Below, piece by piece: positions 57,908-64,000 of a stretch of DNA of 64,000 bases. Source of the DNA: Sulfuricystis thermophila (GTDB lineage: Bacteria; Pseudomonadota; Gammaproteobacteria; Burkholderiales; Rhodocyclaceae). Position 1 is the first letter of the stretch; each line of letters opens with the position of its first letter. Location of the stretch: contig NZ_AP019373.1 of NCBI RefSeq assembly GCF_004323595.1, positions 1,798,001-1,862,000 of the forward strand, given 5' to 3'. The position numbers and the translations under genes are program-made. The notes beneath the pieces were generated by a model, which was given only the letters and a program-made list of their open reading frames with translations, made no database searches and had not been told where the DNA came from.

Positions 57908-58738
57908 TTACTCCTTGAAGGCGGTGGGGGATGGCGGGATTTGGGTGGCGGCGGCGCACTTGGCGATGAGCGCGGCCAGGTTCGGCGGCTCCAGCAGTTC
58001 GAGCTGGCCGCTTCGGTCCTTGGCGGGAACGCCATAGGGGTTGACGGTGTGGCAGACGAAGGCGCGGTAGCTCGATCCGTCCTCGGCCTTGATCTCGGCC
58101 AAGGTGATGACCTCATCGACGATGCCGGGGAGTTCCGCCGCGGTCTTGGCGCCCTCGATCTGCGGCACGAAGACGCGGCGGTTGAAGTCGTCCAGGCGCT
58201 CGTCGAGGATGGCCACGAACACCACGTGCTTGCCGCGCGCGTGCTGCAGGTGGGTCAGCGCCCCGATGAGCTCGGCGCCGAGCAGCCCATAGGCGCCGCG
58301 GGTGTCGGGCTTGCCGGTGCGCTCGCTGTAGGCCTGCGGCTGGGTCTTGGCCCAGATGAGCGCGAGCCGCGCGAGCACGGTGATCGAGTCGACGAAGTAG
58401 GTGTCGTACTTGGCCAGTTGCCGGGGATCGCCGTACCGGTCGCAAACCGCGCGGTAGTGCGCCTCGGAGTACGGGGCGTCCGCAGGCAGCGCCGGGTTCG
58501 GGCCGGCGAGGAATACCACGAGATCGCGGAACTCCGGCCAGGTGGCCGGCCGCACGCAGTCGCCGCGCCAGTCCTTGACGGCCAGATCCCCGGCCTCCAG
58601 GTCGACGAACAGGGTCGAGGCTTGCGGCAGCGTCTTGAGTTGGCTGGTCTTGCCGATGCCGCTCTTGCCCAGCAGCACGAGCTTCACACCCTGCTTCTCG
58701 GCGAGGCGCTGGTCGGCGGTGATGATGGGAAGGGCCAT
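57908..58738 (-). CDS. Sak4-like RecA-fold ATPase
   Basis: The 276-residue protein has Walker A LLGKSGIGKTSQL near residue 25, FVDLEAGDLAV, Walker B-type DTYFVDSITVLARLAL and HVVFVAILDERLDDFNRRVF. This is the phage AAA/RecA-core family (Sak4-type) that promotes single-strand annealing with a partner binding protein. It lies between the likely ssDNA-binding gene and a tiny ORF. The start at 58738 overlaps the preceding stop as TGATG. Confidence 0.82.
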   Translation of the reverse strand: MALPIITADQRLAEKQGVKLVLLGKSGIGKTSQLKTLPQASTLFVDLEAGDLAVKDWRGDCVRPATWPEFRDLVVFLAGPNPALPADAPYSEAHYRAVCDRYGDPRQLAKYDTYFVDSITVLARLALIWAKTQPQAYSERTGKPDTRGAYGLLGAELIGALTHLQHARGKHVVFVAILDERLDDFNRRVFVPQIEGAKTAAELPGIVDEVITLAEIKAEDGSSYRAFVCHTVNPYGVPAKDRSGQLELLEPPNLAALIAKCAAATQIPPSPTAFKE

Positions 58739-58815
58739 CACGCCACCTCCTTCAGCTGCTTGGCGACAGGGGTCGGAATTGAATTCCGAGCCTTTTCCTT
58801 CGGTTCGGTGCGCAT
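58738..58815 (-). CDS. Possible 25-residue micro-protein
   Basis: An ATG at 58815 with GGAG seven bases upstream opens a frame MRTEPKEKARNSIPTPVAKQ-LKEVA that stops exactly on the Sak4-like start (TGATGG). It begins four bases after the previous gene, so the fit in the operon is perfect. It could be a real micro-protein or a coupling leader for the ATPase. No homologue is recalled. Confidence 0.4.
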   Translation of the reverse strand: MRTEPKEKARNSIPTPVAKQLKEVA

Positions 58816-58818
58816 GGA

Positions 58819-59298
58819 TCACTCCTCCGAGACGAGGGCCAGCCGAAACGTCGGCTTGCCGGGCTTGACGGTGCGGGCAGCCTCGAACCCGGCCCGCAAG
58901 GCGGGCGGCCAGTGGTTGAAGCGGGACTCGGATACCGAGTACTCGACGTCGAGGTAGTCCTCGACGCGCTCGCCGGCGGCGGCGATGCGCCGGGCCATCT
59001 CCGACAGTCGCGCCTGATCCCAGGCCACGCGCTTGGGGAGATCGACGGTCACGCGCAGCGGCCCCTCGTTCAGATGCACGACGCCGAAGTCCTTGCCGGC
59101 TTGCAGGCGTGCGGCGCGGGCCTGCTCGCCGTAGGCGGCGTCCAGCGCAGCGTCGAACTTGGCGCGGGCCTGCTTGAGCCAGGCGAGCGCTTCGTCCAGG
59201 TGGCGGCTGATCTCGGCCTTTTGCTCGGGCGGCAAGGCCGCGAGCTGGCCGATGGACATCGCGGCGATGTCGGCGGGGTAGAGAGTCAAATCGCTCAT
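58819..59298 (-). CDS. Phage protein of unknown function in the recombination module
   Basis: The 159-residue protein reads LTLYPADIAAMSIGQLAALP, then EALAWLKQARAKFDAALDAA, VHLNEGPLRVTVDLPKRVAW and EYSVSESRFNHWPPALRAGF. It is found upstream of Sak4-like genes in related prophages, in my recollection, but has no known activity. AAGGAGGG precedes the ATG at 59298. A DNA-end or ssDNA-related role is inferred from context only. Confidence 0.72.
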   Translation of the reverse strand: MSDLTLYPADIAAMSIGQLAALPPEQKAEISRHLDEALAWLKQARAKFDAALDAAYGEQARAARLQAGKDFGVVHLNEGPLRVTVDLPKRVAWDQARLSEMARRIAAAGERVEDYLDVEYSVSESRFNHWPPALRAGFEAARTVKPGKPTFRLALVSEE

Positions 59299-59309
59299 CG
59301 CACCCTCCT

Positions 59310-59573
59310 TCACCGCGCCGCGCGCTCGGAGGTCGAGTCGTGCAGGGCGCTGCGCTCGAACTCGATGACCGACTCCAGCGGGTAGCTCACGCGCTTGGAC
59401 AGCTTCAGGTAGCGCGGGCCACGCCCTTCGCTGCGCCAGCGCTGAAGCGTCTTGGGGCTCAGGCCCCAGCGCTGCGCGAGCTCGTTCTCGTTGAGGACCC
59501 GGCGGTCGCCGGGGTTCAGGCCGTTGATCGCCTCGAGTGGCGACCGGGGGATGGTGCTTGCCGATGTCGGCAT
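59310..59573 (-). CDS. AlpA/HTH_17-type DNA-binding protein
   Basis: The 87-residue protein has an AlpA-like helix-turn-helix: VLNENELAQRWGLSPKTLQR, then WRSEGRGPRYLKLSKRVSYP and LESVIEFERSA. Such proteins act as excisionases or activators. It is the first gene of the recombination-replication operon, so it may regulate it or assist excision with the serine recombinase. An alternative start at a later ATG is not available. Confidence 0.82.
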   Translation of the reverse strand: MPTSASTIPRSPLEAINGLNPGDRRVLNENELAQRWGLSPKTLQRWRSEGRGPRYLKLSKRVSYPLESVIEFERSALHDSTSERAAR

Positions 59574-59648
59574 GGAAGCCTCCTATGACGCTGTTGAGGA
59601 ACAGGTGTCATTGCAGGCTTCGGGTGGCGAACTTTGGAGGGACGCAAT

Positions 59649-59678
59649 GGCGAACCCGCGAGGAACTTCGGGTTCGCC
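59649..59678. repeat. Ten-base inverted repeat in the promoter region of the early operon
   Basis: GGCGAACCCG and CGGGTTCGCC form a perfect stem with a ten-base loop. It lies between the recombinase operon terminator and the AlpA-like gene. It could be an operator, or a hairpin in the leader of the AlpA-like operon. Confidence 0.45.
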
Positions 59679-59697
59679 AATCCGCGTGCAGCCATGC

Positions 59698-59726
59698 CAA
59701 AACGGCGAGCACACGGCTCGCCGTTC
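59698..59726 (-). terminator. Terminator of the recombinase operon
   Basis: On the minus strand ACGGCGAGC/GCTCGCCGT is followed by TTTTGG, 30 bases after the stop of the last cassette gene (59757). Confidence 0.65.
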
Positions 59727-59756
59727 TTGGGGACAGGGGGGATGATCGGCAGCCGA

Positions 59757-60245
59757 TTACCGTGCTGCTGGCGTAAAACCCAGCATCTTGCGCTGCTCGG
59801 CCCAATCGCGGGGCAGCAGCTCATGCCGCCCGCGCAGTGTTTGCAGATTCAGATGCCGCGGCTGGCGGCCGTCCAGGATGGCCTCGACGATGTCGGGGGC
59901 CAGCAGGGTCAAGCGCAGCACCTCGGCCACCCAGCCGGGCTCCAGCTTCAGAGCAAGGGCCAGGTCGGTCGCCGTGGCATAGCGCCCCTCCTCGAGCAGC
60001 CGCTTCCAGTAGAAGGCCTTGCCCAGCGTCTTGATCATCGGCGCATCCAGGCCGCCCGCGGTCGCAGCGGCGGACTCGGGCGTCGGCGGGATCAGGAGCT
60101 TGCGGTTGTGTCGCCGCTTGATCGTCAGCGGCACCACGGTCACCCGCTGGCTGCCGCTGACGTAGCTGCGGGCATCGGCGCCGACTTCGACCCGGATCAC
60201 GCGGCGGCGGGAGTTCGGCACGGGATCGGAAGACGCCTGGGTCAT
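59757..60245 (-). CDS. HTH accessory protein of the recombinase cassette
   Basis: The 162-residue protein has a basic N-terminus (RRRVIRVEVGADARSYVSGS, VPLTIKRRHNRKLLIPP) and a central HTH-like part (FYWKRLLEEGRYATATDLAL, KLEPGWVAEVLRLTLLAPDI), with VEAILDGRQPRHLNLQTLRG near the end. The same type of protein, often only called hypothetical, accompanies serine recombinases with DUF2924 in proteobacterial prophages. It may control excision or direction of recombination; this is inferred. ATGA overlap with the recombinase. Confidence 0.76.
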   Translation of the reverse strand: MTQASSDPVPNSRRRVIRVEVGADARSYVSGSQRVTVVPLTIKRRHNRKLLIPPTPESAAATAGGLDAPMIKTLGKAFYWKRLLEEGRYATATDLALALKLEPGWVAEVLRLTLLAPDIVEAILDGRQPRHLNLQTLRGRHELLPRDWAEQRKMLGFTPAAR

Positions 60246-61672
60246 GCCAAGGCCTCCTCGGCACTCGCGCGGCACTCCTCGACCAAGGGATGCGCGCCGA
60301 TCTCGGGCCCCAGTCCCAGCCAGCCGTCCTCGCGCCAGAGGATGTCGAGCCCGTGCTCATGCAGTTGCACCCGCTCGATCAGCAGCCGCGCGATGCGTTG
60401 CTGCTCGGCCGGGAACAACTGTGACCACACCTCCCCGATGCGGCGCATCGCCACCACCACCTGCGCTTCGTCGAGGGCGGCACCCGCCGGGTGGCGCTGG
60501 CACGCCCGCCAGGTGCCGATCAGCACTTCCGGTGCCGACAGTGCTGCGTGGATCTGCGCGAGGACCGCGTTTTCGATCTCGGCGGCGGGCAGATGACCGA
60601 CGTCCACAGCGCCCGGCGCCAGGCTCGCGCCTGCGTTGCGGCGCTTGTGCAGATAGGGGACGTAGTAGCGATAGAGGCGTCCGCTCTTCTTCTTGACGAA
60701 GGTGTGCAGCATGCGCTGCCCGTCGGGCGCGAACAGCAGCCCTGCCAGCAGCGCCGGATGCTTGGCCCGGTGCTCGCGCGGCGCCTGTTTGCGGCGCTCG
60801 ATGAACGCGTGCGCGGCGTCCCATAGATCTCGCGGCACGATGGCGTCGTGCTGGCCGGGATACCAGGTGCCGTGGTTGCGGATCTCACCCAGGTAGATCC
60901 GGTTGCGCAACAAGGCGAAGATGTATTGCTGGTCGATCGGCCGGCCCGTGCGCTGGCGTCCGCCCTGGGTCACCCAGGCCTTGGTCCTGTGGCCTTCGAT
61001 GGCCATCTCCCGCACCAGCCGTGCCGCCGAGCCATGCTCGGCATAGCGCCGGAAGATGTCGCGCACCAGCGCCGCTTCGCGCTCGTTGACGACGAGCTTG
61101 CGCTCGACGACGTCATAGCCCAGCGGCGGCATGCCGCCCATCCACATGCCCTTCGCCTTGGAGGCGGCGATCTTGTCGCGGATGCGCTCGCCGGTGACCT
61201 CGCGCTCGAACTGCGCAAAGGACAGCAGGATGTTGAGCGTGAGCCGCCCCATCGAGGTCGTGGTGTTGAACTGCTGCGTGACCGCCACGAAAGAGACGCC
61301 GTTGCGGTCGAACACCTCCACCAGTTTGGCGAAGTCGGCCAGGCTGCGCGTGAGGCGGTCGATCTTGTAGACGACCACGATGTCGATGCGGCCGGCCTCG
61401 ATGTCGGCCAGCAGGCGCTTGAGCGCCGGGCGATCGAGGTTGCCGCCGGAGTAGCCGCCGTCGTCATAGCCGTCTTCGACGGCGATCCAGCCCTCGTGGC
61501 GCTGACTGGCAATGTAGGCCAGCCCGGCGTCGCGTTGGGCCTCCAGGCTGTTGTATTCCTGGTCCAGTCCTTCGTCGCTGGACTTGCGCGTGTAGACCGC
61601 GCAGCGTCGTTTCGGTGTCACGGGATGGGGGGCCTGGATAGCCGAAGTGGACACAGGCCGTGGCGATCTCAT
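60242..61672 (-). CDS. Large serine recombinase (prophage integrase)
   Basis: The 476-residue protein has a resolvase catalytic domain: CAVYTRKSSDEGLDQEYNSL with the nucleophilic serine near residue 31, IVVVYKIDRLTRSLADFAKL, and FAQFEREVTGERIRDKIAAS. The recombinase domain (LGYDVVERKLVVNEREAALV) and a zinc-ribbon-like region (LAGLLFAPDGQRMLHTFVKK) follow, but the typical cysteines are not seen. The start at 61672 overlaps the DUF2924 stop. It should integrate the phage at an att site near the right end. Confidence 0.92.
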   Translation of the reverse strand: MRSPRPVSTSAIQAPHPVTPKRRCAVYTRKSSDEGLDQEYNSLEAQRDAGLAYIASQRHEGWIAVEDGYDDGGYSGGNLDRPALKRLLADIEAGRIDIVVVYKIDRLTRSLADFAKLVEVFDRNGVSFVAVTQQFNTTTSMGRLTLNILLSFAQFEREVTGERIRDKIAASKAKGMWMGGMPPLGYDVVERKLVVNEREAALVRDIFRRYAEHGSAARLVREMAIEGHRTKAWVTQGGRQRTGRPIDQQYIFALLRNRIYLGEIRNHGTWYPGQHDAIVPRDLWDAAHAFIERRKQAPREHRAKHPALLAGLLFAPDGQRMLHTFVKKKSGRLYRYYVPYLHKRRNAGASLAPGAVDVGHLPAAEIENAVLAQIHAALSAPEVLIGTWRACQRHPAGAALDEAQVVVAMRRIGEVWSQLFPAEQQRIARLLIERVQLHEHGLDILWREDGWLGLGPEIGAHPLVEECRASAEEALA

Positions 61673-62142
61673 GCCATCTCCTTCTGGCCATCCTTGGCCT
61701 TCAAGCCGAAGAACGCGGGTCCCGACCACGGCGTGCCGGTGATGTGACGGGCAATCGCCGTCAGGCTCTTGAAGCGCTGCCCTTGGTACTCGAAATCGTT
61801 GGATCCGCGCACCAGCACGCGGTGCTCGACGTCGTCGAAGATGCGCGTGAGCACCGTGCCCGGCAGCAGCCGATGCGCGTCGCGGCGCAGCCCGCGCGGC
61901 AGCAGGCCTGTTTCACCGATCTGCTCGAGCTTGCGACGCGTCGCGGGCCTCAGTCCGCCGAAGGCGCGCTCCTGGATCCTGTAGGCGAGCCGGCTCTCCA
62001 GCCAGGTGCGATGGTGATGCTTCGGGCGCTCATCGAAATACTCGTCCCATAACGCCCAGAGGTCTTCCATGGACAAATCGGGTAGCTGGGCGATACGGGC
62101 GGCGACGGTGGCCGCGTCTGCGGGGCGTGCGTGTGCCGTCAT
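61669..62142 (-). CDS. DUF2924 protein
   Basis: The 157-residue protein is a typical DUF2924 member: LPDLSMEDLWALWDEYFDER, RTWLESRLAYRIQERAFGGL, LPGTVLTRIFDDVEHRVLV and KSLTAIARHITGTPWSGPAF. The family is nearly always encoded beside a serine recombinase and is thought to bind DNA through its RAMA-like end. It is coupled on both sides by ATGA overlaps. Its exact role in recombination is unknown. Confidence 0.92.
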   Translation of the reverse strand: MTAHARPADAATVAARIAQLPDLSMEDLWALWDEYFDERPKHHHRTWLESRLAYRIQERAFGGLRPATRRKLEQIGETGLLPRGLRRDAHRLLPGTVLTRIFDDVEHRVLVRGSNDFEYQGQRFKSLTAIARHITGTPWSGPAFFGLKAKDGQKEMA

Positions 62143-62354
62143 GGGCGAACTCCTTGGTGGTCATCGGGGTTCGCATTCACGCGCTCCTGGCCGACGAAGC
62201 CAAGGTCAACTTCATCTCTGGTGCCCAGGGCAGGAACTGCGCCGCGGGCGCGCAGCCGCAGCAGGCCGCAGGCCAGCAGATCGACGATCTCTTGGTGCGC
62301 GTGCCGAGGCCGGTCAGCCCCATGGAGCGAGAAGAAGGGTTCGTGTTCGAGCAT
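62139..62354 (-). CDS. Small protein upstream of DUF2924
   Basis: The 71-residue protein includes HAHQEIVDLLACGLLRLRAR, then VDLGFVGQERVNANPDDHQG. I recall similar short proteins in front of DUF2924-recombinase pairs. The stop overlaps the DUF2924 start as ATGA, which supports translation. It is the outermost phage gene on the right and might be conserved for excision or regulation. Confidence 0.7.
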   Translation of the reverse strand: MLEHEPFFSLHGADRPRHAHQEIVDLLACGLLRLRARGAVPALGTRDEVDLGFVGQERVNANPDDHQGVRP

Positions 62355-62454
62355 GGCAGGCGTTTCGATGGAAAACGCTCCTCATGCTAGGAACCCATGG
62401 CACTTGGCGTAACGGGTTTGGGCGGGAATGTGCTCGCAAGAGCGGGTTTGGGAG
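62355..62454. other. Right prophage junction region
   Basis: This 100-base gap lies between the last phage gene and the stop of the helicase gene. It should hold the promoter of the cassette and attR or attL. It includes GTTTCGATGGAAAACGCTCC and two GGGTTTGGG runs (62414 and 62445). No clear direct repeat of the left junction (23935-23990) was found by eye. Confidence 0.5.
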
Positions 62455-64000
62455 TCACAGTCCCGCAGTGCTGGAATTTCCTCCACCTGCGGTCATCGCG
62501 CCGACGATCGAAACGTCGGCATCATCGGCAATCGATTCTCTTTCGCCAGAGTCACCTGTATCAGCGCTTGGCATCGACCAAACACGACTCTCGACAACCG
62601 ACGGTACGCGCTCCAGAGCCCCAAGCGGCTCGATGCCCATTGCATGTAGCCGTGCCTTGAGTTCGGCTAGCACCTCGTCCTTTCGCAGCGACCACGTCGA
62701 TGCAAAGCACCGCCAGAACACCCAACCGGCGCGCTCGAGTATGCGCTGGCGCTGCATGTCTGTCGGCCAGCGGTCCGGGCCATGAAACTCGTCGCCGTCA
62801 CATTCGATAGCAAGGCGCGTGTCGTTCGCTCCCTCCACCACCATGTCGATGCGGTAGGCACCAACCTTGACCTGAGGCGTGACGCGATAGCCGAGATTAA
62901 CGAGCGACGAATACATGTCGCGCTCGAAGCCAGACTCACACAGGTCGACGAGGCTCCTTTCCTCCTCGCCGCCATCCAACGGCATGGTGAAGTGTTCGAC
63001 GAGCGTGCGCCGGACGTCCGTCATCGACAGCTCACCGAGCTTGACTGAGCGTACCAGGTACATACGGTCGCGGGCACGGCTGGCGGCGACGTTGAATCGC
63101 TGCTCGAAGATCTGTCCGGAGAGCGCGTGATGGCGGGTGGCGTCGGCCACCATGCTCAGGAACATGATGTCGCGCTCGCTGCCCTGGAACACGTAGGCGT
63201 CGCCGCAGGCGAACTTGCGGCGCTCGAGTTCGGCCAGGTCCACCCGGCTGACCACCAAGTTGTAGATGAACTTGGCCTGCTCTGGCCCCAAGAGCGACAC
63301 GACCCCGATCGTGCGATTGCGCAGCTTGGGGTTACGCAGGATGGCCTCGATCTCAGCTGCGATGAACTCGGCCTCCATCCGGTTGACGTCCCGGTTGTCC
63401 CGCACCCCATGCTCAATGAATACGTCCACGAGCGGTGGGTCGATGCGCTCAGAGGCCTTGGGCACGCGAAGGGGTCGAATCTGGTTCTTGTAGAAGGTCT
63501 TGTTGCTGTAGGCGATGATGGGCTGCACGCAACGGAAGTGCTCCGCGAGCATCACGCGCTCGGCCGCAAAGACGGTGGACGCGATGTCGTACAGCGACTT
63601 CTCGGGAGTCAGGTCCCGCCCGTAAGGTTGGTCAGAGAGGAAGCGCTCTCGGAGCGCTGCGATCTTGGCTGCCGAGATGAAGCCACCGCTCGGTGATACT
63701 TGCTTGTCGTCGCCCACCACCAGGATCTTCTTGCCACGTAGCACCGCTGGCAATGCCCAGAGGTCGGACTGGCTGGCTTCGTCCACGATGACCAGGTCAA
63801 AGACACCGAACTGGGCCGGCATGCTCTCGGAGACCTTGGCATGACTCATGATCCAGCAGGGAATGGCGCCTTGAGCGTCGAGCATCGCCTTTTGTGCGTC
63901 GCGTCGATAGCGGGTGGCGTTGGGCCCGGTGCCTTGGCCGATCCTCCGGATGGCCACACGGTAGCTCTCCAGGGCCGATAGCACCCTGGCTGATGCCTGG
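62455..64000 (-). CDS. Large SF1 helicase with C-terminal Vsr/DUF559-like nuclease (partial)
   Basis: The visible 514 residues are the C-terminal part of an AAA_11/AAA_12-type SF1 helicase: Walker B VIVDEASQSD, motif III VVGDDKQVSPSG, motif IV AEHFRCVQPIIAYS, motif V FQGSERDIMFLSMV and VI FNVAASRARDRMYLV. A Vsr-like/MTES_1575 nuclease domain follows (YRIDMVVEGANDTRLAIECD, then MQRQRILERAGWVFWRCF). Walker A and the start are outside the window. Such proteins occur in defence islands. It is on the same strand as DISARM and upstream of it, separated by the prophage. Confidence 0.87.
   Translation of the reverse strand, partial: QASARVLSALESYRVAIRRIGQGTGPNATRYRRDAQKAMLDAQGAIPCWIMSHAKVSESMPAQFGVFDLVIVDEASQSDLWALPAVLRGKKILVVGDDKQVSPSGGFISAAKIAALRERFLSDQPYGRDLTPEKSLYDIASTVFAAERVMLAEHFRCVQPIIAYSNKTFYKNQIRPLRVPKASERIDPPLVDVFIEHGVRDNRDVNRMEAEFIAAEIEAILRNPKLRNRTIGVVSLLGPEQAKFIYNLVVSRVDLAELERRKFACGDAYVFQGSERDIMFLSMVADATRHHALSGQIFEQRFNVAASRARDRMYLVRSVKLGELSMTDVRRTLVEHFTMPLDGGEEERSLVDLCESGFERDMYSSLVNLGYRVTPQVKVGAYRIDMVVEGANDTRLAIECDGDEFHGPDRWPTDMQRQRILERAGWVFWRCFASTWSLRKDEVLAELKARLHAMGIEPLGALERVPSVVESRVWSMPSADTGDSGERESIADDADVSIVGAMTAGGGNSSTAGL

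Larger units (their letters stand above)
23964..62454. mobile_element. Lambda-like siphovirus prophage, about 38 kb, integrated by a serine recombinase
   Basis: The span runs from a large serine recombinase cassette on the right through recombination, replication, packaging, head, tail and lysis genes to the left, nearly all on the minus strand and in lambda order. The outer limits are set by the last phage gene on each side (lysozyme at 23988, small cassette gene ending 62354) and by the flanking defence genes; exact att sites were not found. All structural genes look intact. Confidence 0.85.

Noticed and set aside
23944-62430. GGATTTGGGCCGGGTAAATG (left) and GGGTTTGGGCGGGAATG (right) as att repeats
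   Set aside because: They share only short G-rich words with gaps; no exact core of useful length was found, so att sites remain undefined.

Overview
The window is GC-rich, gene-dense DNA that looks like a proteobacterial chromosome, most likely beta- or gammaproteobacterial. That placement rests on codon use, the many ParDE/HigBA/YefM-YoeB modules and the lambda-type prophage; no ribosomal or species-marker gene is present, so the organism cannot be named. It is a defence island with a prophage nested in it.

Positions 1-3.2 kb are a scarred flank. A DUF1640-like gene is broken by a small MITE-like element. parDE and higBA toxin-antitoxin pairs follow, then a serine-recombinase remnant with an internal deletion. 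Three copies of a repeat carrying a transcription terminator are scattered between them.

Positions 3.2-23.96 kb, all on the minus strand, form one tightly coupled operon of 11 genes that reads from right to left. The order is an HTH regulator, 5-methylcytosine methyltransferase (drmMII), Vsr mismatch endonuclease, SNF2 helicase (drmD), DUF2075 nuclease-ATPase, adenine methyltransferase (drmMI), SF1 helicase with a degenerate NERD-like domain, DUF2290 protein, then drmA, drmB and drmC. The core is a class 1 DISARM anti-phage system. It also has the methyltransferase typical of class 2, a vsr gene, and three embedded genes (DUF2075, SF1 helicase, DUF2290) that are not among the DISARM genes I know. 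Most junctions are ATGA stop/start overlaps, so the extra genes are built into the operon rather than merely nearby. This is the strongest candidate here for an undescribed system.

Positions 23.96-62.4 kb are a roughly 38 kb lambda-like siphovirus prophage. Reading right to left on the minus strand it has an integration cassette (large serine recombinase, DUF2924, two small accessory proteins), a recombination and replication module (Sak4-like ATPase, Cas4-like Fe-S exonuclease, D5/P4-type primase-helicase, RuvC-like resolvase), a region of toxin-antitoxin pairs and two ParB-domain DNA methyltransferases, packaging and head genes in lambda order (Nu1, A, W, B, C/Nu3, D, E, FII), tail genes (U, V, G/T, Z, H and distal tail), and lysis genes (3TM holin, GH24 lysozyme). 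Plus-strand morons interrupt it, including DUF6900 and DUF3489 genes behind repeated leader hairpins. No CI-type repressor is recognisable.

Positions 62.45-64 kb hold the C-terminal part of a large SF1 helicase with a Vsr-like nuclease tail. It runs off the window and resumes the defence island. It lies on the same strand as the DISARM operon and upstream of it, so the prophage probably inserted inside the island.
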